A stretch of DNA of 64,000 bases, taken from positions 2,914,001 through 2,978,000 of the forward strand of contig BLLK01000047.1 in NCBI GenBank assembly GCA_021927905.1. Direction: 5' to 3'. How positions within the stretch are numbered: position 1 is the first letter of the stretch; each line of letters begins with the position of its first letter. The notes beneath the pieces were generated by a model. The model worked only from the letters and a program-made list of their open reading frames with translations. It did not search any database and was not told the DNA's origin. The DNA is from Chaetoceros tenuissimus. Lineage: Eukaryota; Bacillariophyta; Thalassiosirophyceae; Chaetocerotales; Chaetocerotaceae. Positions 1 through 10,630 of the stretch are shown here, in pieces. Made by a program: the position numbers and the translations under genes.

Positions 1-3000
1 CATCTAGTGTATCATTGAGATATTGCACCAAGCTAGCATCATCCTCACAACAAAGACTTTGAAGAGCTACTTGACCAATAATATTTCGTGGAGAAAGTAT
101 CTCATCATTCCTTTCACCGAGAGAGTCAATAGCTAATTGGATACAATCCCTAGGTGTGTAGTGCCCCTCTCGCAAACAACTGGTCGGGAGACAATTGAGA
201 ATAGAGGCGGTTATGACTCCAACCAAGGCAAGCATAGTAAAACATTTGCTATCACTACTTGCTTGTGTCAATTCAAGAGCCTCCTCTAAGCATATTCTAA
301 TGCACGTGGCTAAAGTCAACGCAGCGCTTTCGTTCCTCTCGAATATCTTGTTTTTCAACAAAGTAGACGATAACTTCCGAAGGAAATGAATCAGAACAGC
401 AAGTTTCGATAATTCAAGGTTTGACTCATCATGATCAACATGCAAAAACCTTAGCGAATGCATCAAATATCTCATTAGTTGAGGAATATGAATGGAGGTA
501 CATGATGTCAGTTGCACAGAGAGTGTCAGAGTGGGAAATGCTATGTCTGCATTTTCTTCCTCGATCTTTATATCAGCAAGGATAGAGACAAACAACTGAC
601 ATAATCTTTCTATACTTTGAGATAGATTTTCTGTTATCATCCTTCTTTCAAAGTATACATCACTAGCTAAAGTGCCATTGATGAATTCCTCAGGAAATAA
701 AAGGATATCTCCGTAACATGAGCAGCTCATATCATCATCTGTCAATGAGATAACAGAAGAAATAGAATAGCATAGCAGAACAAAGGCTTCTCTAATCTTC
801 CCTTGCGATTGTAAAAGACTGGATACTTGATGAAATCTTGTTGGCAGGTTTTCATCACCTGTAGCAACAAAGATTTCTAGCGAAAGAAAAAATGGATGAA
901 AGCTCTCAGCAGTAAGGTTATTAGCAGCTCTTCTCTTTGCTATGTTTGAAATAGATCTCGCAACGCCATTTCCAACTTTCTTCAACACTGAAGCTGTTCC
1001 ATCGAGGACTAGGCCCTTAACGAAGTTCATAAGTCTGTCGGATAGAGGAATACAACATTGATTGGTATGATGAGCTCTATTGACTTCTTCAGAAGTGTAA
1101 AAATGCAGTTCTTCAAGTAATTGACAAGCCCTCAATCCACTATCAATACTAAGACTTAAAAATCGAGCTTCTTCTCCCATATTTTGATTCATCATGTTGT
1201 GATTCAGTGGTGCATAGCAATCCCCAAGCACTTTTGCAATGGTGTAAGAAGCTAACCACTTCTCATAGCTTGAATAATCTTGTAGTTTGACTAGTTCTCC
1301 AGCCAGCGACTGAAGTTTCAACTTCGAAAGTGTATTATACGCCAACTGAATAGATCTAGTATTCTTTTCATGACATCGAATAACTTTTGTGAAGTCATTT
1401 ATTATCGAATCAGTTACTTCTTTTTGAATCGGAATCAACGATGTCTTCGCAGCCAGGGATAAGAAGAAAACTTTGATTATGGAAATATGCACAGCACTAT
1501 TGTTGCAGCTGTCGATTTGATGTTGGAAGGGGAACGGAAAACAGCTGAAAACACACGAAGTTGAGCAGCCATTTTCTGATTTTTTCCAATTTCTGAGATA
1601 TTCAGTATTCAATGATAGATGAAGTGCGCGGCAGATCACATATTCAAAGTAAGCTGGAACTATGGAAGTTCTTTTATACATAAGACTGTCCAATATTTTT
1701 CCAATATCAAGGTGGAAGCATGTAACTATCATTTGCCTTGACTTTTTGCTTTTCAAATAAGATGATGTTGCTCTTATAGCAGACAGACAAGCCTTACTGA
1801 AATATTTTTGGATGCCTTCAATCTTTCCAAAAAGTATTTGATGATTCGAAATTCCACAACTAATGCTTTCAGCATCTCTAAACCTCAACAGCAACACTTC
1901 AACATAATCTTTCTGAAGATACAAACTGGTTTCATGAACTATCTTAATAGAGTTCGAGCACTCACTGCCGATAGATGAACATGGCAGTTTCTCTAACCAA
2001 GAAACCAGTTCTATGATTGATTTTGCAACTTTTGAAACTTGGCCTAATGCACACTTAACTGTATCTTCGTCTTCCTTTTTCAAACCAATTTCTTCTAAAG
2101 GAGCCAATATCCAAGGCATTGCAACTTGTAGGACAAAGTTTGTGTAGCATTCAACAAAATTTGTCAGGGCAGTTTTATCATTGTCACGGTATTGTTCAAC
2201 ATGGAATACTTGCTCTAGGAATGCATGAAAGTACGATATTAATTCATCATCGTCACTATCTATATCTCTTTGAATCAATATCAAGCAAGATATTTGGCAT
2301 AAACAGTTAAATATATTTGAAACGGTCTGTACACTCTGAGATGCAATCTTATCCAATTGTTCGATGTTCAAATCACCGATCTGAAACGAAGCTTGAGCTA
2401 TTGATCTCTCTTTCCTAGAAGTGGATCCAATACACGGTATTGGACACATCATACCGACTGCAGAAGCGTCTATTTGATATCTATCTTTTGGTAATATTAG
2501 AGATAGAAATCTACCTAGAATTTGATAGGTATTGATTGAAACCAACACCGAATCCATCAACAATTCATTCCATTCATTAGAAGAGAAACATGAAATAAAT
2601 TCTTTTGAAGTCGATAAACATGATGACTGTCTCATGACCTCATTTTGTTGCAAGAGCCCATCTGACGTACATATGATATGATATAGCAATTTCACCACTA
2701 CAGCTATTCGTTCTTGATCTTTCACATTCATTTTCTCCAGCTGCCCTTGTTGCAAAGATTTTGTCAACAATGTCGATACAGATCTTATACAATGAATAGC
2801 AACTTTGAGTAATGTCACTGCATACAACGTTGTCTCTGAATCATTTTTAGCCTGTGATTTCATCGCTGCAGCAGTTTTGATACATTTACGAGCTGTATTT
2901 ATAATTTCACTTTTTCGTTCTTCAAGAAGTAAGAGTCCATTGGTGGGTGCATTCGGATAAGATGTCGAGGCATGTTCGATAGTTTGCACGAGAGATTTGG

Positions 3001-3562
3001 ACTCTATAAAAATGGATGCGTTCTTTGATACATTCTTTTGCAGAAATTGATTATCTTTTGCAAGAGAAGTTTTGAAGGATAATGACAACAAGTTCAAACT
3101 GCTTGGAAGAACTTTCGTCTTTGTTTTCTCTAGCTCCTCTGTCCTCTTGGACCTGGCCACTTCCTTCAATTCATGTGTAGTAGGACGTTGTGTCTCTTTT
3201 AAATTTTTCGTTAGTGCTTCATCATAGTAGTTTTCATCTTGTTGCAACGTCTTCTTGACTCTATTTCTCTTTCTACCTGACATTGCTACTGATTGCTTGG
3301 TAGTCTCCTTGTTGGACCGACTCGAAGAAGAGAAAACACTTTCATTTCTCTTTGGAGTTTTCGAAGACACCCAGTCAATATCATCCTTTATGAAATCATC
3401 GTCGTTGCTGCTTCTTTGATTCATGCTTTGATTAGGATGACTATTTTCATCATCACTACCACTACTGCTACTGATGTTTGATACAGCCGCGTTGGGCAAC
3501 TTTTTCCTTCGTCTAGATCGAGGTGCAGGAGTTTTCACGAAACCAGATGTGCGAGAACTCAT
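1..3562 (-). CDS. N-terminal part of a large helical protein, unidentified
   Basis: An uninterrupted frame reads from an ATG at 3562 leftward to the window edge, about 1187 codons with no stop, so the C-terminus lies outside the window. The first ~150 residues are basic, Ser-rich and low complexity (a patch SRRRKKLP and later SGRKRNR look like nuclear signals). The rest is almost all amphipathic helix with many Leu, Ser and Cys residues and no catalytic motif; a stretch near codon 920 (SSLLQSQGKIREAFVLLCY) looks TPR-like. Large nuclear helical-repeat proteins such as the N-terminal half of separase would look like this, but that is only a guess because the diagnostic C-terminal part is missing. 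It diverges from the CHI-like gene across a 416-base spacer. The length and absence of stops make the gene itself very likely. Confidence 0.8.
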   Translation of the reverse strand, partial: MSSRTSGFVKTPAPRSRRRKKLPNAAVSNISSSSGSDDENSHPNQSMNQRSSNDDDFIKDDIDWVSSKTPKRNESVFSSSSRSNKETTKQSVAMSGRKRNRVKKTLQQDENYYDEALTKNLKETQRPTTHELKEVARSKRTEELEKTKTKVLPSSLNLLSLSFKTSLAKDNQFLQKNVSKNASIFIESKSLVQTIEHASTSYPNAPTNGLLLLEERKSEIINTARKCIKTAAAMKSQAKNDSETTLYAVTLLKVAIHCIRSVSTLLTKSLQQGQLEKMNVKDQERIAVVVKLLYHIICTSDGLLQQNEVMRQSSCLSTSKEFISCFSSNEWNELLMDSVLVSINTYQILGRFLSLILPKDRYQIDASAVGMMCPIPCIGSTSRKERSIAQASFQIGDLNIEQLDKIASQSVQTVSNIFNCLCQISCLILIQRDIDSDDDELISYFHAFLEQVFHVEQYRDNDKTALTNFVECYTNFVLQVAMPWILAPLEEIGLKKEDEDTVKCALGQVSKVAKSIIELVSWLEKLPCSSIGSECSNSIKIVHETSLYLQKDYVEVLLLRFRDAESISCGISNHQILFGKIEGIQKYFSKACLSAIRATSSYLKSKKSRQMIVTCFHLDIGKILDSLMYKRTSIVPAYFEYVICRALHLSLNTEYLRNWKKSENGCSTSCVFSCFPFPFQHQIDSCNNSAVHISIIKVFFLSLAAKTSLIPIQKEVTDSIINDFTKVIRCHEKNTRSIQLAYNTLSKLKLQSLAGELVKLQDYSSYEKWLASYTIAKVLGDCYAPLNHNMMNQNMGEEARFLSLSIDSGLRACQLLEELHFYTSEEVNRAHHTNQCCIPLSDRLMNFVKGLVLDGTASVLKKVGNGVARSISNIAKRRAANNLTAESFHPFFLSLEIFVATGDENLPTRFHQVSSLLQSQGKIREAFVLLCYSISSVISLTDDDMSCSCYGDILLFPEEFINGTLASDVYFERRMITENLSQSIERLCQLFVSILADIKIEEENADIAFPTLTLSVQLTSCTSIHIPQLMRYLMHSLRFLHVDHDESNLELSKLAVLIHFLRKLSSTLLKNKIFERNESAALTLATCIRICLEEALELTQASSDSKCFTMLALVGVITASILNCLPTSCLREGHYTPRDCIQLAIDSLGERNDEILSPRNIIGQVALQSLCCEDDASLVQYLNDTLD

Positions 3563-3978
3563 GGTTTTAAATTATGTTGCTGAATCTTTGGTAAGATTGG
3601 CAAGAAGCGATTGTAAGGTGAAGCAATGGGCTGTATGAGTTCAAAGAAGAAAAGTGATGGAAGAGATAGTGATCTTTTCAAACGACATGACAGTTATATT
3701 TTAAATAGGATGGTCATTTGAACGTTAAAAATCAACATTTTGTGTAGCTACACACACTAGCTAGGTATAATTTAGGGTTCTCATACTTCAGATATGTTGG
3801 AGATCGTCGGTGACAACCAAACATCAGAAATCTATGAAAGAGAAGAAAGAGGAGAGATCTTTCATCAAACTCTCTAATCATCACAACAAAACCTCTCTGT
3901 TCTCAAAAACTAAAAACAAGTCATTATTCCCTTTGTGAAATATAATACAGAACTACTGGATACACTCGACAAAGCAAA
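3563..3978. promoter_or_regulatory. Divergent intergenic region
   Basis: This 416-base AT-rich spacer separates two divergent start codons, so it should hold both promoters. It contains a run of alternating CTAG-type sequence (ctagctaggt near 3757) and A-rich tracts just before the + strand start. No TATA box at a convincing position, RNA gene or repeat was identified. Confidence 0.4.
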
Positions 3979-4842
3979 ATGATGTACAGCAGAGCGTCAA
4001 AGCAATTATTTCAACAATCTAAAACGTATCTTCAAAGATACTCCAAGGGGAGAGCATTCACAACCGTCAAACAGGTCTCTTCTTCATTCTCTAAAACAAA
4101 TGCAATTGCTTCTTTGTTTGCAGTTGGGGCAATCACTGCTGGAATGTGTAATAATCAGGAATTACTTGTACATTGTGCAGCAGCAAGTCCATATGCCTCT
4201 GCTTTGAAAAAGACTGGAGGGGAAGTGGTGATGCTTGAAGCACATAAAGAAAAGGCGACTGGAATTTTATTTCCTGGGCTCTGTAATGCTATGCAATTTG
4301 CAGGATGTGGAGTTCGTGTCAAATATGGATTTGTAAAGGTGAGTATAGAAATATCTTTTGTAAATTGCTTCTTTTTGCATGAATTATTTTATTTACATGT
4401 ACATTATATTTAGGTATACGCCGTGGGAACTTACTTTGATCCAATTGCAATGTCTGGAGTCAAGAGTTCAGAAGCAGAAGTAAAGAAGGCACTTTTAGAT
4501 CCATCTTATCCTAGAACAATTCGTATTGTCATGAATCGTTCACTTTCTATTGAAAAGTATACTGCAGCTATTGTAGAAGCACTTGAACCTAGAATGAACG
4601 GTCAAGACTTGGAAAAATTGGAAGAGTTCAAAAAGATGAATCCAAAGGTTGATCTTGTAGAAGGTGCGGAAATGGAAATGACGATCAGGGGAAATACAAT
4701 GCTGTACAAAGACGCATTGGGTGGAGTGGGACAGCTTGAATCAAGAGTGTTTTGTGAGGCACTTTGTGATGTTTATTTTGGAGACGAGCCTGTATCACCA
4801 GGGCATAAGGAGGAAGTCGTTAAAGGTATCATGAAAATGTAA
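3979..4842 (+). CDS. Chalcone-isomerase-like (CHI-fold) protein
   Basis: Two exons, 3979-4338 and 4414-4842, join in phase 0 across a 75-base GTGAGT...TTTAG intron and encode 262 residues. The C-terminal ~190 residues match the chalcone-flavanone isomerase fold: a strand KKTGGEVVMLEAHKEKATGI, then GCGVRVKYGFVKVYAVGTYFD with the intron inside it, and a late helix after VGQLES. Members outside land plants lack flavonoid synthesis and mostly resemble the fatty-acid-binding or CHI-like branch, so lipid binding is the more likely role. The first ~45 residues are Ser/Arg/Lys-rich without acids (SRASKQLFQQSKTYLQRYSK), suggesting a mitochondrial presequence, and a hydrophobic stretch (IASLFAVGAITAGM) follows. 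Substrate unknown. It converges with the Sec10 gene 94 bases downstream. Confidence 0.85.
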
Positions 4843-4936
4843 GACAGTAGTGCTTCAAGGTGCAAGTGCAAAATTAGAAAATTTTTACATGAAATTAAAA
4901 TAATGTTTTGGAAGAATCGAATCAAGAAAATGACAT

Positions 4937-7900
4937 TTAGATCGGTTTGATGTTCTCAGCAGCATAGTTGGCAATGTTGACTCTACCATCAGTCGGATCG
5001 TTAATACCTAAACTATCTAACAAATCTTTTACCCATTGTGATTTCTTCCAACCTTGATTCAAACGATATCTATAATCGACTCGACGACTCATGAAAACAA
5101 TAGACTGTTCCTTCCCAACTCTTCCAAACATTCCTTTCCCAGAGTTAATATCCCCATCGGCACCAACAAGCATGGTTTTCAGTGGATCAGGTGGAGTCAT
5201 GTAGAGAGTGACCAGTTCACGCAAGACATCCCAGTGGTGATGTTCCGTACCTGCTAGCATACAAACTGATCTCAATGCTTCTACATCTCGAGACAGTAGA
5301 ACTGCACCAAATGTTGATACCTTGTAATTCTGGAGTAACCTTGCAACCAAAATATCATAGACCCTACGAGAAAGGGCAGTCCAGAAAGCGGACAATGACT
5401 CAGGGGTGAGAGCTGACTGAACATGAACAAATTGGGATCGTAGGCAAAAGGTAAGAGCTTTCACTGCAGGACTGCTAGTCGAGTCTACAATTGTACCGGA
5501 AGGCATGGCATATGGACCGTCCCTTCGGTTAGTTGTACTTGATTTCACTGCTACTACTTCACCTCCACTAATCAATATCCAATGGATATGTGCACTGAGA
5601 GTATCGAGAGCTCTCAAAATAATTGCTTCACCTCTTTCTTCCAATTCTTGGAAAAATCTGACTCTTCTGTCCTTTCCGAGAGTTAAGCTAGTTTGACTTC
5701 TTGTTTGGACAAGGATTTCCCATACACGGACACTACCAGTTCTATTTTCTGCCCATAACTCTCTGTCAAAAGATTTGGCTGCAGAATGAATCCTTTCAAT
5801 TGCGATCCAAAAGTTACCATGTACACCCAAGTTATGCGGAGGAAGCTTTTCGTCAAAAGGCATCTGCGGCGGAGAACTTGGAGGATTCTTGTCCAACATT
5901 TTACCAAGGCTATCAATAATGGGATATAAGTATGAAGGACCGTAAAAATTACACATTTGAGAGAAAATGGTTGAAACAACTCTTGCAGTAGAGTCTAGAC
6001 CTTCTCCGCCTCCAACTCCAGAACCAAACATCAATCTAGCTCTAGCTAATGAATCAGTTGCATGAATGAGCGGCTGACGAAGGACAGATTGTTTCAAAGG
6101 CCCATTCAAAAGTGCAACAAATCCATTTCTTCTGATATGATCTTGGTCTAAAGGAATGATAGGAGCACGGAAATCAGAAAGTCCACTAGATCCAACAGAG
6201 TTTCTGACACTGTCTTCTTTGCTTCGAACCGGTTTGCCCAATTTCCCTCCATTACGATCTAGATTTGCACAGCAATGGTGATGCAAAAGTCTCAGTTCCA
6301 AGTTCAAATACCCCTTTCTTTGACCGCTACTTAACGTCATTTCTTGCGTCGCTAGGAATTGAATCAAAGCAGAGACTGACTGAGCATTTGAGCTGTATGC
6401 AGAGTTGTCGACCGAATCCTTTTCTTCCCCAATGATAGGAGGTCGACCTCCTGTCCACATATTTTGTGCTGCTTCCTTTAAAAGATGGAACAACCCAGCT
6501 GCTTTTTCGTGGATGACTACAAATGTATCCAGTTTTTTAGCACCGGAATCGAAATCCCCTTGTTGGTCTATACTCTCCAAAAGCTTATTAATACGAGTCT
6601 GGATTCCAGTCTCTGGGTCACTGATGAGGCGCTGAAGTAATGATCGCGCAATTTGCACCGAAAAGCTTTGTGGAAAGGCATTTGATCTTTCGGGTCCGTT
6701 TGCGGACTTTCCTTTTAGGTGTTGAGGCAGTTGAGAACCAAATACATGTGCGATTAGTTGGAATTCTTCACTACAAACTTCATATACTCGGTGAAATAAA
6801 AGAGAAAGCTTGCTACGAGTACTATCCATATCTTCATCCAAGCTTTTCGATTCCTGCGAGACTTCGTCAGCATTGTCTATATGGAAAAGTTCAGGAAATT
6901 TGAGGCTTACGACTAGCCCCACATATCTCTTGTGAAGACTTCTGCCAGAATCAAAACTCATGAGTGCTTCTGCAATTTCTCTGAGCTCAAGCCAATTCAA
7001 TTTTCCAACACGTTTTGGAGCTAATGCAGTAGAGAAATCATATGTACCTCCCAAAGAATAGATTTCACTGAATTCATTTAACAAACGAGACTCTAGAGCT
7101 GCGCTTGTCCTCATGATCAATTTGCTTGTTGCTTCAAATTTATGAGCAGCCTTGACAGCTTCAGCGTCATTCGGATCCATTCCTGTCACCGCTTTCGACT
7201 CACTACTTCTGCATTTCACTACTGTTCTCAAGCTCTTTAGTGTTTTCGCAGCTTCCAAACCATTTTCTCTACGTGTAAAAAGAGGATCCATTCTACAACT
7301 GCTACTAGGTAGATTTCCTCGAACTTCCTCCTGTACTCGTATTTCTTCACCAGACAATTCCTCTTGTTCTGCTAGATTCTCCATCATCCACCATCTTCGC
7401 AGTAATACAGAAGCTTTTTCGGATTGTCGACGTTTTGCTTCTGCAATCTCTAAAGCTTGCCCGATTCTCAAAGCTTCTTTTCCATGATGTAAAAATTTCG
7501 CTTGGACATCTCCTGTCTTTTTCAAGGTGGTCTGGGCTGCCACAGAATGAGCAATGAGATGAATATGATACGACTGAAATGTATCTGACGCTTCTTCTAC
7601 CGCATCCTGGAGCAGTTTTGAGGATCTTTCCAACTCTGCACTAGTCATTTGTGAAGCTTTAGAAAGTGCATTTGTAAGTGTTTCCTCATCTTCGTTCTTA
7701 CTAGTCAGACTGATGTGCTGCAGTAGTTGAATCATTGTCAACTGCTTTGCATTTGCAGCTGCAAGAGACAAGTGGCGATTATTATCAGAATCCTTGTCAT
7801 TGTCGTTTGCATAAATATAATATTTCAATGCCTTTTCCCAAGACTGAACCCGCTTCTCAAGAACATGAGATTGAGAAAGATTTTCTCTCTTTTGTTTCGA

Positions 7901-8389
7901 TGGACTATTCATATCAACACTTTCTCCCAAACTCTTGTAGATATCACCAGCTTCATTGTTAAGTTGCTGTCGTTGTTTTTGCATTTCCACAAGTCTTTGC
8001 GTTCTTGCTTGTATTTCTGGATCGGTAAATTTGGAATACGAATCAAGCAGTTTGGGATTTTGCGCCAAGACAGCCTTCACTCTTGCCATATGAATGTTAA
8101 CATCCGTTTCTGCAGCATTTAGTAAAGTCTTTAGTGCCTCTGATGCTTGTTGTTGAGTCATTTCATCTTCTTTGCCAATGCCTACCGATGAACGAAGATT
8201 GGTGTTATTAGCATTTTCCCCTGCATATTCAATGGCAGCCGCACGAAGAGTATCAAGTGTTGGTTCGGCATTATGAGGGTCAAAGAGATACTCTTCAGGA
8301 ACCAACTGAGACAAGATCATGCTATTGTATTTCTCAGGTCCTTCATAGTCTTCTTCTTCCGCACCGAATGCACCATTGTTTCTCGCCAT
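4937..8389 (-). CDS. SEC10: Exocyst complex component Sec10
   Basis: A single exon encodes 1150 residues, longer than animal or yeast Sec10 (~700-870) because of an added N-terminal region of ~400 residues that includes predicted coiled coil. Family features: a central segment LESRLLNEF followed by a helix ending EALMSFDSGRSLHKRYV, which corresponds to the FNGG-type helix of Sec10. Near the C-terminus, LRELVTLYMTPPDPLKTML and then FMSRRVDYRYRL match the conserved Sec10 end (LxxLxxLxxVxPxxLK...QLRxDY). Exocyst tethers secretory vesicles to the plasma membrane; Sec10 sits in the subcomplex with Sec15, Exo70 and Exo84. A second exocyst subunit, Sec6, lies 3 kb away beyond one intervening gene. 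I first considered Nup93, but the C-terminal match to Sec10 is clearly better. Confidence 0.82.
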   Translation of the reverse strand: MARNNGAFGAEEEDYEGPEKYNSMILSQLVPEEYLFDPHNAEPTLDTLRAAAIEYAGENANNTNLRSSVGIGKEDEMTQQQASEALKTLLNAAETDVNIHMARVKAVLAQNPKLLDSYSKFTDPEIQARTQRLVEMQKQRQQLNNEAGDIYKSLGESVDMNSPSKQKRENLSQSHVLEKRVQSWEKALKYYIYANDNDKDSDNNRHLSLAAANAKQLTMIQLLQHISLTSKNEDEETLTNALSKASQMTSAELERSSKLLQDAVEEASDTFQSYHIHLIAHSVAAQTTLKKTGDVQAKFLHHGKEALRIGQALEIAEAKRRQSEKASVLLRRWWMMENLAEQEELSGEEIRVQEEVRGNLPSSSCRMDPLFTRRENGLEAAKTLKSLRTVVKCRSSESKAVTGMDPNDAEAVKAAHKFEATSKLIMRTSAALESRLLNEFSEIYSLGGTYDFSTALAPKRVGKLNWLELREIAEALMSFDSGRSLHKRYVGLVVSLKFPELFHIDNADEVSQESKSLDEDMDSTRSKLSLLFHRVYEVCSEEFQLIAHVFGSQLPQHLKGKSANGPERSNAFPQSFSVQIARSLLQRLISDPETGIQTRINKLLESIDQQGDFDSGAKKLDTFVVIHEKAAGLFHLLKEAAQNMWTGGRPPIIGEEKDSVDNSAYSSNAQSVSALIQFLATQEMTLSSGQRKGYLNLELRLLHHHCCANLDRNGGKLGKPVRSKEDSVRNSVGSSGLSDFRAPIIPLDQDHIRRNGFVALLNGPLKQSVLRQPLIHATDSLARARLMFGSGVGGGEGLDSTARVVSTIFSQMCNFYGPSYLYPIIDSLGKMLDKNPPSSPPQMPFDEKLPPHNLGVHGNFWIAIERIHSAAKSFDRELWAENRTGSVRVWEILVQTRSQTSLTLGKDRRVRFFQELEERGEAIILRALDTLSAHIHWILISGGEVVAVKSSTTNRRDGPYAMPSGTIVDSTSSPAVKALTFCLRSQFVHVQSALTPESLSAFWTALSRRVYDILVARLLQNYKVSTFGAVLLSRDVEALRSVCMLAGTEHHHWDVLRELVTLYMTPPDPLKTMLVGADGDINSGKGMFGRVGKEQSIVFMSRRVDYRYRLNQGWKKSQWVKDLLDSLGINDPTDGRVNIANYAAENIKPI

Positions 8390-8869
8390 TTTGTGAAAGT
8401 ATAAAAAATAGGAAGTGAAGTGATATCTTTGTCCTTCTCTCTTTCAAAAGTGGGGTTACCAAGTAATGAAGTCCAAACTACAGTTTGATTCTATACTTTT
8501 GTTCCTTTGGGAGAGTATCGAGCACACAAAGGATATGAAATACACCAAGCTACAGTAAGGAATAGCATCAATCAATAGTTAGTTGGGTCTGATAGTGCTT
8601 TACTTGTTAGTAGTCTAGATGTAGATACGTCGTACGTAATGGAGATACTAACATGGTCAATGCAGGATCCTCCCCATAGCGCCAAATAAGAAGAAGAGAA
8701 AAGTAGCCGAAAAAGATTTGCCAATGACGATTGATTCAATTTTGATTTGGATTCCTTCAAAAAATATAATCCCTTTATATCCTTGTTACTCGTAGATGTC
8801 GGGCTCAAAACGCTTTGAAGCCTACTGATTTCAATTCAAAAATGTCATTCTTTTTTGTTTATTACAAAA
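8390..8869. promoter_or_regulatory. Intergenic spacer upstream of Sec10
   Basis: These 480 bases lie between two minus-strand genes and should hold the Sec10 promoter and the 3' end of the TPR gene. A 78-codon open frame on the minus strand at 8572-8808 is compositionally unremarkable and is not called. One TACGTA hexamer occurs at 8633. Nothing else was identified. Confidence 0.35.
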
Positions 8870-10630
8870 TTAAAGTAAAAACGATGCGGTTGTCTCTGCA
8901 GTTTTTTGAACAACTTTTTTGACCACAATTGGTCTCTGTATAGCACTTTTCAACCATCCAATAATACATGCAAGAATTATCAAGTGTTTGTATTTCCCAA
9001 TAACTTTGAAGGTTTTTCTCATCAAATTCCCAACAAAAATGATTTTCTTTGTTAATTTCACACTCTTATTGATTCCCCTCGGTGTTACACCATTTGCAAA
9101 TGATACTATTCTATCTGCTGTATTCTGATTCAGAGGCATTCCTGCCATACTAGACAAGCTTATTATTTGCGATGCATCCAGTGCGTTCAAATAGCTACAG
9201 ATTTGTTCTTGAGTTTCTTCATCTTCAGCCTTCTTCGCAATAGATGTAAGAACTGACTTCGCAAGACTTCCCATACCTCCTTCGGAACCAGCTCCATTCA
9301 TACCTCCTAGCATAGATAATGGACTAAATGGTAAGGAAGATGAGTCGGAGCTATTAGGAGATCCACTACCAAGCAAAGAACTCAATAAATCTGTTGACCC
9401 ACTTGAAGCTGATGCGTCACTTGAAAACGGTGAACTACCCATGAAAGAATCAAAAGGCGATGATGATGAACCAAATAGTCCATTCATTGCCGAAGAAGAA
9501 TCAAACATATTTTCACTCATACTTCCAGTGCCACTAGATTCTCTCATCAATCTACCATAGAGTGCAACTGCATTTCTATCACCAAGGAAAGCTGCAGATC
9601 GTGAGTCATCTAAAGCACCTGGTGTATCTCCTAGGGCGAGACGAGCCTTGGCTCTACGATGGTAAGCTCTTGCCCTTACAGCTGGCGATAATGTACTCGA
9701 AGAAGTTAATTTCTCATCATCTTCAGCATTCACCCTCACAACTGTCTCTACGGTTGGTACACCATCCTCATCTTCGGCCAAAGAATCATCAGAATCATCT
9801 TCACACTCACTAATAATTTCAATCACTTCGACACCGTCTTTCAAGACAGCTGTACAACTTGCGACACTCTCTGCAAATTTCTTATTCTTTAAATGACACA
9901 AAGCTTCATGCAATCGACAGGTAGCACGTTCTTCTGTCAATTGTGTTAATAAATCTTGATTGTCCCCTTCGTGTTCCTGAAGCTCTTCCAATGCTTCTTC
10001 TAATTTTATAGCAGCATCTCTGAATGTTATACTAGCTAGGTCAAAATTTCCAATATCATGATACTCTTTTCCTTTCGTTCTAAGTTCTAATGCCTTTTCT
10101 TTTCTCTGTGTCAGCTCTGATACTGACAGCGTTACAGACGATTGTTCTGCTTCTTCTTGTATCATGACTTCCACGCCAATGGTTTCTTGCTCTTCATTTT
10201 CTTCCTCGCTCTCATCGCTTTTGGTTTCATCTCCACTTTCATATTCTGATTCATATTCAGAACTATAATGATCATTGGTAACTACCTCCTCTTTTTCTAT
10301 ATGAATGAGATCTTCGCCTTCCTCTTCTTGTTCTATCTCATCATCACTTTGATTTTGGACAGCATCATTCTTTTCTTCGTCATCATCACAGTCTAGACCA
10401 GCTTGTTCTTCTGAATCTCCACCACGAATGAAAAGAGGCAAAGGCCGTAAGTTTAGTATCGACGAATCATCTCTTTGGACATATCCAAAAGTTCCTCGAC
10501 GAATTCGGAAATCTATGTTCGAATAAGATGCTTCTGTAATACAAGCGATAGACGAAATGATAAAGGATGTTAAGATCACCCTTGACACTGACGAACAAGG
10601 TATTATTTGTGACATTTGGTGTAGTTTCAT
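8870..10630 (-). CDS. Membrane-anchored acidic TPR protein
   Basis: A single exon of 586 residues. Order of parts: an N-terminal hydrophobic stretch (VILTSFIISSIACITEA), probably a signal peptide; a very acidic linker (residues ~75-155, rich in Glu, Asp, Ser); about three TPR motifs (around KGKEYHDIGNFDLASITF, CHLKNKKFAESVASCTAVL and AYHRRAKARLALGDTPGAL); a Ser/Gly/Phe-rich low-complexity region with repeated SSSPF/GSSPF elements; a helical region; and a C-terminal hydrophobic anchor (HLIILACIIGWL) with a short basic tail. The layout recalls co-chaperone TPR receptors on ER or plastid envelope membranes (such as plant OEP61/TPR7), whose TPR domain binds Hsp70/Hsp90 tails; that function is inference. 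Its start codon overlaps the stop of an upstream 59-codon frame. Confidence 0.85.
   Translation of the reverse strand: MKLHQMSQIIPCSSVSRVILTSFIISSIACITEASYSNIDFRIRRGTFGYVQRDDSSILNLRPLPLFIRGGDSEEQAGLDCDDDEEKNDAVQNQSDDEIEQEEEGEDLIHIEKEEVVTNDHYSSEYESEYESGDETKSDESEEENEEQETIGVEVMIQEEAEQSSVTLSVSELTQRKEKALELRTKGKEYHDIGNFDLASITFRDAAIKLEEALEELQEHEGDNQDLLTQLTEERATCRLHEALCHLKNKKFAESVASCTAVLKDGVEVIEIISECEDDSDDSLAEDEDGVPTVETVVRVNAEDDEKLTSSSTLSPAVRARAYHRRAKARLALGDTPGALDDSRSAAFLGDRNAVALYGRLMRESSGTGSMSENMFDSSSAMNGLFGSSSSPFDSFMGSSPFSSDASASSGSTDLLSSLLGSGSPNSSDSSSLPFSPLSMLGGMNGAGSEGGMGSLAKSVLTSIAKKAEDEETQEQICSYLNALDASQIISLSSMAGMPLNQNTADRIVSFANGVTPRGINKSVKLTKKIIFVGNLMRKTFKVIGKYKHLIILACIIGWLKSAIQRPIVVKKVVQKTAETTASFLL

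Noticed and set aside
4937-8389. Identity as Nup93/Nic96 nucleoporin
   Set aside because: The C-terminal LxxLxxLYMTPPDPLK...RVDYR segment and the central helix match Sec10 much better.
8572-8808. 78-codon minus-strand frame between the TPR and Sec10 genes
   Set aside because: Short, no recognisable content and located in the likely Sec10 promoter.
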